Assembly: GCA_965219565.1 (NCBI GenBank)
Contig: OZ244780.1
Location: 1,488,001 to 1,552,000, forward strand
DNA length: 64,000 nt
Direction of reading: 5' to 3'
Source: DAOUJI01 sp965219565
GTDB lineage: Bacteria > Chloroflexota > Dehalococcoidia > Lucifugimonadales > JAGWBF01
Shown: positions 42,997 to 54,500 of the stretch, one piece after another
Layout: every line of letters starts with the position of its first letter
How positions within the stretch are numbered: position 1 is the stretch's first letter
Made by a program: the position numbers and the translations under genes
Notes under the pieces: generated by a model
Seen by the model: the letters and a program-made list of their open reading frames with translations, nothing else
Databases searched by the model: none
Told to the model about the DNA's origin: nothing

Positions 42997-43647
42997 TCAG
43001 TCATCCAACAGACCGTTCCGCACGGCCCAGACCACGATCTCCTGCTTCGTGCCAAGACCCAGCTTGCTCTGGATGCTGTAGAGGCCGTTCCTGATGGTCA
43101 CCGGCTTGAGTCCCCTGGCCTCCGCAATCGCGGCGTATGACATGCCCCGGCAGAACGACGCGAGCATCTCCTTCTCCCTCCCCGTCAGCTCGTCCTCCTC
43201 CTGCTTGGCCCCCCTTCGTATCCTGGCGAACACCCGCCTCACCACGTCGGGCGGCACCGGCATCTCACCCGCAGCCACCAGCTTCAGCGTGCTCACGAGC
43301 CGGTCCATCCCGGACAACTTCTGAAGGTAGCCGGTCGCTCCCGCGGCCACCGCCTCTATCACGGCGTCCTCCTCCGTCGAGGCGGTCAGCATGACCACCC
43401 GCGTGTCGGGCGCAGACTCCATGATCTCCCGGCACGCCTCCACCCCGTCCTTCCCCGGCATCATGACGTCCATGACGATGACGTCGGGCGACAGCTCGGA
43501 GGCCGCCTTCACCGCCTCCACCCCGTCCCTGGCCGAGCCCACCACCTCGAACTCCTCGGAATCCTTCAGCATCGACTCAAGCCCTTCCCGCACGATCGAA
43601 TGGTCGTCGGCGAGCAGCACCCTTATGCGACGAGACTCTGTTGACAA
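42997..43647 (-). CDS. NarL/FixJ-family two-component response regulator
   Basis: 216 residues. The receiver domain starts IRVLLADDHSIVREGLESML, with phospho-acceptor Asp60 in VIVMDVMMPG. The C-terminal LuxR-type HTH (about 150-216) carries LTGREKEMLASFCRGMSYAA. The HTH is atypical: the recognition helix KPVTIRNGLYSIQSKLG replaces the usual TV..H...I..KL. TTG start at 43647, one base after the stop codon of the kinase gene, with GGAGGG inside the kinase end. It is therefore translationally coupled to its cognate kinase. Confidence 0.93.
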   Translation of the reverse strand: MSTESRRIRVLLADDHSIVREGLESMLKDSEEFEVVGSARDGVEAVKAASELSPDVIVMDVMMPGKDGVEACREIMESAPDTRVVMLTASTEEDAVIEAVAAGATGYLQKLSGMDRLVSTLKLVAAGEMPVPPDVVRRVFARIRRGAKQEEDELTGREKEMLASFCRGMSYAAIAEARGLKPVTIRNGLYSIQSKLGLGTKQEIVVWAVRNGLLDD

Positions 43648-43648
43648 T

Positions 43649-44908
43649 CTATCCCTCCTGTCCCCTGCGACCCAATGGCATCACGCAGGCGATGCTCGCG
43701 CCCCCGTCCGGTCCCCTGGGCTCGACGATGAGGCGTCCGCCCAGACGCTCGGCATCCGCCCGCATGTTCGCGAACCCGTGGCCGCGTTCCTCGTAGTCGT
43801 CGGGAAGTCCCGCCCCGTCGTCCGACACCGACAGCCTGAGCTCATGCTCCCCGAAGTCGAGCCCGACCAGCACCCTGCTCGCCCCGGCATGGCGGAAGGC
43901 GTTGGCGAGCGCGTTGTGCGCTATGGTGAACAGCACGCTCTTGGCCTCTATCGAAAGAGGAGGCTCCATCCCATTCTGCGTCAGGTCCGCCGCCACCGAC
44001 GTGACGGAGGCGAAGGCCGCAACGTGCGAGCCCAGGGTCCTGCCCAGCTCCCTGCCCTCGAATATGCTGCCCATGTCTATCGGGTGTCTCAGCTGCCAGA
44101 TGGCGGTCTTGGACAGCCGTGAGGTCGCTTCGAGCCGGGCGGCGAGCTCCTTGTTGGAGTCTCCCGCCAGCTTCTTCGCGGCGTCGATGCCCAGGCCGAT
44201 CATGTACGCCGACTGCGCCGTCGTGTCGTGAATGGCCTGGGAGAGCTCGATGCGTTCCCGCTGCGACCGGCGCTCCCCTTCCACCGCGGCCTGCCTCCTG
44301 ACGCGCTCGAAGCGGGCGATGAGACTGACGCACAACACCAGGGCGTACATGGCCGCAATCCTGACCACCAGCTCCTTCCCGTCGTCCGCAATGAGGTTGA
44401 GCGGGGGGCTGACCGTCAGGACTGCGACGGCGTAGACGACGGCGGTCATCGTCGTCCAGGCCAACCCGAGCCACAGCGACGGGAAGACCACGACGAACAG
44501 CGCAAGGGCCGGATAGTAGGCCACGAACACGAAGCCCTCCTCGAACCCGCCCTGGAAGACGACCCCGGTCGTGGCCAGGGCGATGTCCATGGCGCTGAGG
44601 AGGAGCAGCCAGCGCCAGGTGACGGGCCTGCCCGTCACGAGCCGGTAGTGCACCAGGCCATTGAGCGCAACCAGCAGCACAAGCAGGAGGGGGAACTCGA
44701 AGTTGTTGGGAAACCAGAAGCGAAACCGGTAGGCAAACTGGAACAGGGCGACGACCGAGATGAACCAGCGACCCCACACCGAGACCACTGCGGCGTACCG
44801 TACCGTGTCGGCGTCGAGCCCATTGAGCGTCCAGCCGCCCGTCCGAAGCACGCCGGCTGCGGTCCTGATTGGATGAAGGCCCCGGCTCTGGTGGGTTGCC
44901 TGAGACAT
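43649..44908 (-). CDS. membrane-bound sensor histidine kinase (HisKA_3)
   Basis: 419 residues. Six predicted membrane segments (about 38-195) make an MASE-like sensor region without a large extracellular domain. The HisKA_3 dimerisation helix follows, with the phospho-acceptor His227 in LSQAIHDTTAQ. The HATPase domain has the N-box HNALANAFRHAG, G1 DDGAGLP and G2 GHGFANM. The signal is probably sensed in or near the membrane. It phosphorylates the NarL-type regulator next door. It is divergently oriented from the giant protease/cadherin gene, a plausible regulatory target. Confidence 0.93.
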   Translation of the reverse strand: MSQATHQSRGLHPIRTAAGVLRTGGWTLNGLDADTVRYAAVVSVWGRWFISVVALFQFAYRFRFWFPNNFEFPLLLVLLVALNGLVHYRLVTGRPVTWRWLLLLSAMDIALATTGVVFQGGFEEGFVFVAYYPALALFVVVFPSLWLGLAWTTMTAVVYAVAVLTVSPPLNLIADDGKELVVRIAAMYALVLCVSLIARFERVRRQAAVEGERRSQRERIELSQAIHDTTAQSAYMIGLGIDAAKKLAGDSNKELAARLEATSRLSKTAIWQLRHPIDMGSIFEGRELGRTLGSHVAAFASVTSVAADLTQNGMEPPLSIEAKSVLFTIAHNALANAFRHAGASRVLVGLDFGEHELRLSVSDDGAGLPDDYEERGHGFANMRADAERLGGRLIVEPRGPDGGASIACVMPLGRRGQEG

Positions 44909-45521
44909 CTCCTCCCCTGTATGCGCGTGAGAACATGGAGCGCTTGGTGGTCACGGCGGTGAGTATTTGACTACAAATGTAGCCACCATTGCTGGTGTCC
45001 GCAAGAGCGCTTTGTACCTGCGAAAAGTAGCATATCTACACTCAGCGCGAACATATTGCTATTGGCAGGTAGCAAACCTGTCCTCAAAAGGCTAACAAAA
45101 TTCCATTGGCAAAAGTAGCGTCTCGGCCTTACCAAGTCGATGAAGAGTCTCTACTGTTTTTGTGGGCGACGCCGTTCAGATGATAGCCGGAAACTCAGGC
45201 TGCCACGGTAGCCGTGGACAGCGTTTGTTTGCGGCCAAACCGGCCCGGCTGGTTGTCAATCCGGGGTTCCGCCCGACAGGGGAAGATGCAACACAAGCAG
45301 GGAAGAGACTATCCGCCGGTCCCAGCGATGCCGGAGACCGCCGTCCATGGCGACGGCGGGCTTGGACGGCCCGCTCGTTGGGAAGGGCGGCTGCGGCTAG
45401 CGGCGATGCAGGCGGCGAAGACCTCCGTCGTCGTCGTCCTCCCCGTCTTCTCCGAGTCTCCTAGCACAAACGTTCACCCCCCCCCCCTCCCGATTTTCCC
45501 GGGTAACTTCGGGGGGAGCTC
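44909..45521. promoter_or_regulatory. 613-bp divergent regulatory region with recurring GTAGC motifs
   Basis: No gene is seen. The left part (44960-45130) is AT-rich compared with both flanks and contains GTAGC four times, at 44979, 45027, 45069 and 45115 (42-48 bp apart). Two lie within AAAAGTAGC, and one is in the small palindrome CTACA-AA-TGTAG (about 44971-44982). A small hairpin CCACGG-TAG-CCGTGG lies at 45203-45217. These may be sites for the adjacent regulator. The right part becomes GC-rich and ends in the C-tract. Confidence 0.4.
45477..45518 (+). promoter_or_regulatory. C11 homopolymer and complementary G6 Shine-Dalgarno of the giant gene
   Basis: Eleven consecutive C residues (45477-45487) lie 34 nt before the ATG. 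The ribosome binding site itself is GGGGGGAG (45511-45518), 3 nt before the ATG. C-tract and G-run can pair, hiding the ribosome binding site. Homopolymers of this length slip during replication, so tract length could vary between cells. Confidence 0.5.
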
Positions 45522-48500
45522 ATGATCCCCAGCATCAGGCAGACGCCGCTTCGAGTCCTGTTCCTGGCCATCGCAGTCGCCGTCGTCGGCCTCATGACCG
45601 TGCCCAACCTGCCCTCCGCCTCTACCGTCCATGCCCAGGAGCAGCAGGTCACCACAACCAGGGACGCCACCGGAGAGAACCCGCCGACCCACCCCACGAA
45701 CCTCCAGACCTCGGCTGAACCTAATTCGGTCAGCCTCACCTGGACGGCGTCAACGGACCAGAGCGTTACACACTACGCCGTCCTGCGCCGCGACCGGAAC
45801 GAAAACGATGCGGACGTCTTTCATGTCATCGACAGCAACGCCGGTCCCGGTATCAGCTACACCGACGACTCGGTTTCGCCCGAGGGCAGCTACGTGTACC
45901 GGGTGAAGGCGGTCAGCCCCACCGGGGTAAGCCAGTGGTCGAACTACGCCGGGGCCGACGCCCCGGCTGACCCCGCGGACTTGGCCCCGTCCAACCTGAC
46001 CGCGCGGCCCGTGGCCGGTCCCGAGGCTGAACCGGCCGGCGTGGAGCTGGTCTGGGACGCCCCGGCGGAGGACGCCGCGTCCGTCACCGGGTACGAGATT
46101 CTCCGCGCCCAGGGCGACGGGGAGATGGCGACCCTGGTGGCCGACACCGGGTCAACTGCCACCACCCACACCGACGCCACGGCCACCGCGGCAGGGGAGA
46201 GCTACGCCTATAGGGTCAAGGCCCTGCGGGGCGAGGAGGCGAGCCAGTTCTCCAACCAGGCCTGGGTTTTCATCCCGAAAGTCACGGTGGTGGGCCCGCA
46301 TGGTGAACTAGGCGACAGAAGAGTCCAGCCCGAGTTCAGGCGCGGCGCGGTGTATACGTGGTATGACGGTGACCGGCCCATTCGCGTCGTGCTTCAGAAC
46401 GATGTCAACGTTCGTGATGACCCGCAGTCCGCTGACTACGCAGCGCGGGGTGCCGGAGACGCACTACAACCGGACGACGACGACCTTGCCAAGGAGAAAC
46501 CGGTCTTCCGGCCGGAGTCGGGGGGTGAGCCCATGACGCTTCCCGGAGGGGTGCTGCTGCTCTTGGAACCCGAATTGGCGAGGACACAGATTGACGCCTT
46601 CTTTTCGCGAAACGACATCCCGAAGAACCGATTCGGGGCGATCGAGGGCCTGACGAACACTTTCCTGGTGGAGACCGCGCCGGGCTTCCCCTCTTTCAAT
46701 CTCGCTAACCAGTTGGTTGGGCAAGACGAGGTGGTGGCATCCAGTCCGAACTGGGGCTTGAAGCTCGACGCGCGGACCGGGAGGGGCGACTTGCACGGAG
46801 ACACGCGCGATACGGCCACAGATCTGCCCCTTGACACAGATATCTTCAGCTACCTGGAAGCTGGCGACGATGTCGACTTCTTCAAGATCGTGCTGTCCGA
46901 AGAGACCGACTTCACGGTCGTGTGCGCTCTCTGTGAACAGATATTGACCCTGTTCGCCGCGGACGGTATGGAGTTGCAGACGGGCGTTGGCGCCCTCCCA
47001 GAGACCACGCGCGCGGCAGGCGAGTACTACGTGAAGGTGAGTGCGGGTTCCGGCGAGGACTCTAGGTATCGCCTCTTCGTGCAGTCACACGACCCCGGTA
47101 GCACCGACGCGCTGGCGACAGACCTCGCGTTGGGCAGACGAGTCGAGACCGTGCTCTACCCGAAAGGCGATGCGGATGTCTACAAAGTCCTGCTAACGGA
47201 GACCACCCGGCTTCTCATCGACTTTGACAGATCTGGAACCTTCACCGTGTCAAACGCCAGTGACGAAGTGGTCGTGGAGCGCAAGCCCGCTTACTCGATT
47301 GTCGATGACTCATTCGATGCCGGGACATACTACGTGAATGTGGGTGGCGAGTCCGATTCGGAGGGGTTCTATGAGCTCCTGGTGGCCCCGATCACCGAAC
47401 AGAGCAACAGCAGCACGGGAGCGCAATCCTTAACCCTGGGTCAGACGGTATACGGAGAGATCAAGGGGACGGATATCGATTGGTTTGAGATCGACCTGGG
47501 CGAGCCAACGGAAGTTAGCCTGCTGCTTGAATCGACTATCCAGTCCATCCACCAGGCCGAAGTGTTCAACGAGACCGGGACACTGATACGAGGACATATC
47601 CGCGACTATCTCCTCCCAATGGGCACTTCGTACGTGAAGGTCTCTCATAATGAACGTGAGTTCGGCGAGAACCAGAGTACGTCCTACTTCGGACTCACCT
47701 TGAAGAGGAACACTGACTACGAGGCATTCATTGAGAAGTGTAGCGGGCTTCAAACTGCCTACAGCGACCCCCTGTTCGGTTGCCAGTGGCATCTGTCGAA
47801 CACTGACGCGAACGTGGGCACGCCGGGCGAGGATATCGGGATAGGAGATGTCTGGGACACGTACACAGGCGAGGGAGTGCGGGTGACGGTGGTCGATGAT
47901 GCAGTGGACGCTGCCCACGAAGACCTGACCGGAAACGTGGACGAGAGTCGTAGCTGGAGAGCCAGCGGTACGTCCTACTTCGACTCCTTCACGGTGGAAT
48001 CCAGCCATGGCACCAGCGTTGCCGGAATCATCGCGGCGCGTAACAACTTGGTCGGTGTGCGCGGCGTGGCCCCACGCGCCACGCTGCAGAGCCACGATCT
48101 CCTCCGCAATCCGACAACCGCAAACGTTGTTCTTGCGACGATCCGCAACTCCGACGTGACGGCCGTCTCCAGCAACAGTTGGGGGTTTCCCGGGGTGGGC
48201 TTGACGCACGCATCCAGATTCTGGGGACTCGCGGTGACATCGGGAATAGCGAGTGGCTACTTTGACAGAGGCACCGTCTACGTCTTAGCCGCTGGGAACA
48301 GCCACGAATTGGGCGAGCACACGAACGCGAGTGAGCAGCTTACCCATCACGGCGTGGTTGTTGTGTGTGCGGTTGATGAGAATGGGCGCCGGGCCCCCTA
48401 TTCGGAGACCGGCGCGAACCTCTGGGTGTGCGCCCCTGCAGCAATCGTGACCACTGCCAATGCCAGCCGGTACCGGGAGGACTTCGAAGGAACTTCTGCG

Positions 48501-51500
48501 GCGGCGCCAGTTGTATCCGGTGTTGTGGCGCTCATGCGTCAGGCCAATCCTGCGCTCACCTGGAGGGACGTGAAGCTGATACTTGCGGCTTCGGCCCGGG
48601 AGAACGACTCGAGCAACGGCGGTTGGCAGGACGGCGCCCTCAAGTACCGCAGCGTGTCGCAGACGGATCGCTACTCCTTCAACCACGAGTATGGATTCGG
48701 CGTCGTGCAAGCGGAGGCGGCTGTGGAATTGGCCGAAGACTGGGTCAACTTACCCCCGATGCGCACGGCTAGCGCGTCATCGGCGGACGCATCGATCACG
48801 ATTCCCAACCCTGTCGCTGGCACCGAACCTACCACCGTGAGTAACTCGATCGAGATGGACACGGACATCGACTTCATCGAGTTCGTCGAGATTGACGTCA
48901 GTTTTGCTGACTCCTCGTTCCGTACGCTCGACATCGAGTTGGTAGCCCCGTCCGGTGCCGTCTCAACGTTGTCATTCTCAGACCTCACCTACTTCGTCCC
49001 GCTGTATGGTCGATTTCGGTTCGCCTCGGCAAAACACTTGGGCGAGGACCCCTCGGGGAGGTGGACACTTCGGGTGACCGACCGTTACGCCGGGTCTGAG
49101 CCATCAGGGGTCTTGAGGCAGTGGAGTGTTACCGTTTACGGCCACAGCTCGCCACCCAGTGCTCCCGCCATCGAGTCGGCTGCAACCGACAGCGGCTCGC
49201 TAGCGGTTGTATGGAGCGCCTCAACCGATCCGGGCGGGACGCCGGTCATGGCCTACGACCTGCGCTACATCCGCAGTGCCGCCGCCGATAAGTCAGATGC
49301 GAACTGGACGAAGCTGCGGCAGGCCTGGACCGCGGGCAGCCTGCGCTTTCGCATCTCGAGGCTCTCCAACGGCGTCAGCTACGACCTGCAGGTGCGTGCC
49401 ATCAACACCGATGGGCCCGGCCCCTGGTCGGCAACAGTTACCGGCACTCCCCTGGCGACCGCCCTTGTGCCCGTCATCGAATCGATCACCCTCGGCGACA
49501 CTTCGCTGACCGTGAGTTGGACCACCCCGACCGACACGGGCAGCTCTACGATCACGGCCTACGACCTCCGCTACATTCAGAGCGACGCCCTGGACAAGGG
49601 AGATACGCACTGGACGGTGCTAACCGGGGTTGGGACTGTAAGCAGTCTGGAGACCAGCGTGCCGACGCTCGTGAACGGCGTCGAGTACGACGTGCAGGTG
49701 CGGGCTGTTTTTGGCGCCGACAACGGGACCTGGTCGGCCACCCACTGGGGTACGCCGGCCACTACGCCCGGTGCACCTCTTATCACCATCGCTATTCCCG
49801 GTGATGGGGCACTGACCGTTGGTTGGACGGCGCCCGCGGCGGACGGCGGAGCGCCGATAACCTCGTACCACCTGCGTCACCTACTGAGCGACGAACCAGA
49901 CAAATCCGATGCCAATTGGACGGAGGACGCCCTCGCCTGGACCTCCGGTCAGCTAAGGTCCGTAGTCACGGATCTTACCAGTGGCTCGGGTTACGACGTG
50001 CAGATGCGGGCAGCGAATGCTGCGGGCTCCGGTCCATGGTCAGCCACCCATACCGCCACGCCGGGAGCGACTCCCGGAGCCCCCTCGCGGGTGGGTTTAT
50101 TGGAGCGGGATGGGGCATTGTTGGTCGCGTGGGCACCGCCCCTCAGGAGTGGTGGAATCGATGTCAGCTCCTATGACGTGCGATACATCCGCTCAAGCGC
50201 TGCGGACAAAACCAACGCCAACTGGAATGTCCGAACTGGGGTAGTCACATCCCTGGACGCGAACTTCGACGACCCCGAGTTCGTCATTACCGGTCTGACG
50301 AACGCTTTCGAGTACGATGTGCAGGTCAGTGCAGTAAACGCGGTCGGGAGGGGTGCCTGGTCTGACACGAGGGTGCATCTTCCCTGGAGTCCAGACGTCA
50401 AACCGACGCTCACCGATGTCATCCCTGGGAATGGCAGCCTTACCGTTCGATGGGATCCCCCTCCCCCAACAGTGGGCGCTGCCACACTTGCTAGTTGGCA
50501 GGTATGGGTATTTCCCGCGGAAGGGATTCTCGACAGCGGAGTGTTTTTCGTCAACGCCCCCGATTCTCGGCAGTTCGTGGTGGACTTCCTCGTGGTGAAC
50601 GGCGTCGAATATACTGTCGCCGTCACGGCCGTCTACTTCACTGCGTCTGGAGGAGAGCTCCAAACCGCCTTTTCGAACGAACTCACCGCGACTCCTCGAA
50701 CCGTACCCGGGGAGGCGACCATCGACTCTGTCTTTGCGGACAACGAAGAGTTGCTCATCGCGTTCACTGCTCCTGCGGATGACGGTGGAAGCGCGGTCTC
50801 CGCCTACGACCTGCGCCATATCCGCAGCGACGCTACCGACAAGTCGGACGCAAACTGGACGGTGCTGGAGGATATCTGGACCTCCGGCGACCTCTCGTTC
50901 CGGGTCGACGGACTGACAAACGGGGTCGGGTATGACGCACAGATCCGGGCCGTCAACGCCGCGGGCGACGGACCGTGGTCCCCCACCTCATCCGGGACAC
51001 CGACGGCGCTCTCCGACATGGCCACGCTGACCGACCTCACGCTGACCGGCGTACGTCTGACGCCTGGGTTCACGAGCGGGGTCACCTCCTACGCGGGGGC
51101 AGTGGGGTACACCGTTTCGCGAACCACGGTCGTCGCGACCAGCAGCGACACGAATGCTGCCGTTGTGATCATCGACGGCAACGGCAACACTCTGGCCGGC
51201 GTCGGCATGGCGGACCTCGACCTATCAGTTGGCGAGAACGTCTTCCAGGTCAGGGTGACCGCTCAGGACGGCGTGGCGATCGAGACGTACACCGTCACCG
51301 TGACGCGCACCGGCCAGGACCTGTCGCTCACGCCCCCGGTGTCGGCCCCGGTGGCCGCGTTCGCATCGACGGCAGTCTACACCGTCGAGTTCCGGGGCGA
51401 CTGGACCACCGCGGTCACGCCGGACGGCGTCCCCGGCGGGGCGCACTTCTCGCGCCTGATCGCCGCCGTCCACGACGCTGGCGTGACCTTCCTGGAGAGC

Positions 51501-54500
51501 GGCGAGGCGGCCAGTCCGGGCGTGGAGTCGATGGCGGAAATCGGGGGAACCTCGATACTGCGGAGCGAGGTCACGGGCGCCGGGGCGAACGCCCTCGGCG
51601 TAGTCCAGGGCGACACGAGCTCCATCGGCCCCACGGCGACGAACAGCCTGACGGTCACGCTCACCACCGGCCACCCGCTGGTCACGCTGGTCACCATGAT
51701 CGCGCCGAGTCCGGACTGGTTCATCGGCGTCTCGGGGCTGTCCCTGCTCGACCCCGGCGGCAACTGGTTGTCGTCGCACGAGGTGCAGCTGTACCCGTGG
51801 GACGCCGGGACCGAGAACGGGGACGAGTTCTCGCTATCGAATCCCGCGACCTCGCCGCGAGGTGTCATCACGAGCATTCGCGGCACCGGCAAGTTTTCCA
51901 CGGAGAGCATCGCCACCCTCACGTTCACGCTGGAGTCGGTGAACCTCACGCCGACGGGCGCGCCGTTCATCACAGGGGCGCCAGAGGTCGGCGAGGAACT
52001 GACGGCGCACACGTCCGCCATCGCCGATGCGGACGGCCTGACCAGCCCCGGCTACTCCTACCGGTGGCTTCGCGTGGACTCCGGCGGACAGGCCGTCGAC
52101 ATCTCCGGGGCAACGTCGGACACCTACACCGTGCAGGCGGCCGACGTCGGCAAGCGGCTCGCGGTCAGGGTGTCCTTCACCGACGACGAGGACAACGGGG
52201 AGACGCTGACCGGTGACCCCACGGAAGCCGTCATCGTGGCCCAAGTAACCGTCTCCTTCGAGGCGACGGCCTACCAGGCTGAGGAGGGGAGCCAGGGAGC
52301 TACCGTGAGGGTCGTGCTGGACAAGGAACCGCACCGCACGCTGGTGATCCCGCTGCATGACGCGCCGGGCGGGGGAGCCGGTCCCTCCGACTACACCGCC
52401 CCGTCACAGGTCACCTTCGGTCCCGGCGAGACCGGGAAGGACGCCCCGGTATCCGCCACCGATGACAGCGTCGACGACGACGGCGAGAGCGTCACGCTGT
52501 CCTTCGGGGACCTGCCCGACGGCGTTTCCGCCGGCAGCCCGCCCGAAACCGTCGTCCAGATAGTCGACAACGACTACGTGCCGGTGACGCTGGAATGGGA
52601 GGAGACGGCGTTCACGGCGGAAGAGCCCACGAGTCCGGGGGCTCTCACCCCCGTGACCCTGCGTGCGGTGGCGATCACCGCTACGGACAAGCGTCCCGAG
52701 AGCGATTTCTCCTTTGACTTCACCGTGAACACCGCCAACGGCACGGCGCGGCAGCCCGGTGACTATGAGCGGCTCTCGACGACGGGAACATTCGACCGCA
52801 GCGACTTCTTCCGGACGACGGTGAACGGCCAGTTTCGCTGGGTTGCCTCGGCGGACTTCACCGTCAACGTCGTGCACGACACCGTCGACGAGCCATCCGA
52901 GAGTTTCACCGTCAGGCTGGCTTTCGCAGGCTCCAGGCAGCCGCACCTCACCCTCGGCGATTCGACGGCCACGGTGACCACCACCGACGACGTGGCGTCG
53001 CTGGCGGACCTGTTTACGACGGTATTCGCCGGTTCGAGCGCCGTGGAGCCGGGCGGGCAGCTGACCTACGACTGGTCGGTCGGCAACAGCGGGCCTGCGG
53101 CCTCGACGAACACGGTCCTCACGGCCACCCTGGACGCGGCCGTGACCTTCGTCTCGGCGCAGGTGACGAGTCCGGCGACGGGCCAGTGCAGGCGGTCCGG
53201 CCGAACGGTCACGTGCACGTTCGGAACGCTAGAACTAGGAGGCACCGTTAGTGGAGAGATCGTCGTCGAGGTCGAGGACGACGCCTCGGCGGACATTCGC
53301 TTCAGCGCCAACGCGGCCGCGGACCAACTCGACCGCACACCGGCGGACAATAGCGAATCGGTCACGACCGCGCTGTACGCTGCGCCGCTGCAGATCACGG
53401 ACCTGCGGGCGACGGCGGCGGGTGAACACATCGACCTGGCGTGGAGCGCGCCCGTCGACAACGGCTCCGCCATCTCGCGCTACGAGCTAGAGCGCAGGAC
53501 GGGGACGACCGGCTTCGTTCCCGTTGTGCCGAGTCCGCAGACGGGGGCAACGTCACACCGGGACGAGGACGTCGAGGAGGGCGTCGGGTACACCTACCGC
53601 CTTCGCGCCGTCAACGACGACGCCGCCGCCGGATGGTCCAACGAGGCCACCGCGACCGTTGACGTGAACGAGCCGCCGGAATTCACTTCCAGCAGCAGAG
53701 CCAAGACCTCCTTCGACTATCCTGAGAACCGGACCTCCGCCCTGTACACCTACAAGGCCAGTGATCCGGAGGGGGGCGCAATTGCCTGGTCGCTATCGGG
53801 CGAAGACAGGGACGACTTCAGCATCAGCGAGACCGGCATGCTGTCCTTTGCCCAGGTGCCGGACTTCGAGTTCCCGGCAGATGCCGACCGGAACAACGAG
53901 TACCTCGTGACGGTCGAAGCCCGGGACGACAGGTCCAACGTAGCCAGGCTGGAAGTCACCGTCAACGTGACCAATGCAGCCGGGGCGGAGGAGCCTACGA
54001 TCGCCACCACCAGCCGGTCTTCCCTGACCTTCCGCGAAAACGGGACCGGCACGATATATACCTACCGCGCCACCGACCCTCAAGGCGGGGCCATCTCCTG
54101 GTCGGTGACCGGCACGGACGCCGACGACTTCACCATCGGCAGTGGCGGCGAGCTGACCTTCACCAGCCCGCCGGACTTCGAGGTTCCCACCGATGCCGAC
54201 GGGGACAACGTGTATGAGCTAGCGGTGGTGGCCACTGATAAGCAGGGGCTGACCGACAGCGTTGACGTCACCGTCACGGTCACCAACGATGCCGAGGGCG
54301 TGGAGCCGACCATCAGCACCAGGAGGCCGCCCTCCACCTACCGGGAGAACGGGACCTCGGCCGTCTACACCTTCCGGGCCTCCGACCCGCAGCGGCAGAC
54401 CATAACCTGGTCGCTGGACGGCGCAGACAGGGGAGGTTTTACCTTTACTGCGGACAGCAGCGGGCGGGCGGTTCTGGCCTTCTCCACTTCGCCGGACTTC

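Noticed and set aside
42780..43055. 91-codon frame as an intact gene
   Set aside because: Only a short stretch resembles a winged-helix end, the rest is unrelated, and it overlaps the NarL-type regulator; recorded as a relic instead.
45000..45521. Possible riboswitch (c-di-GMP or other) in the leader of the giant gene
   Set aside because: The GGTAGCAAACC-like and hairpin segments do not assemble into any riboswitch core I know.
51000..52216. 413-codon plus-strand frame in another phase inside the giant gene
   Set aside because: Arg/His/Gly-rich out-of-frame translation. The giant frame is continuous here and encodes cadherin-like and Spondin_N domains.
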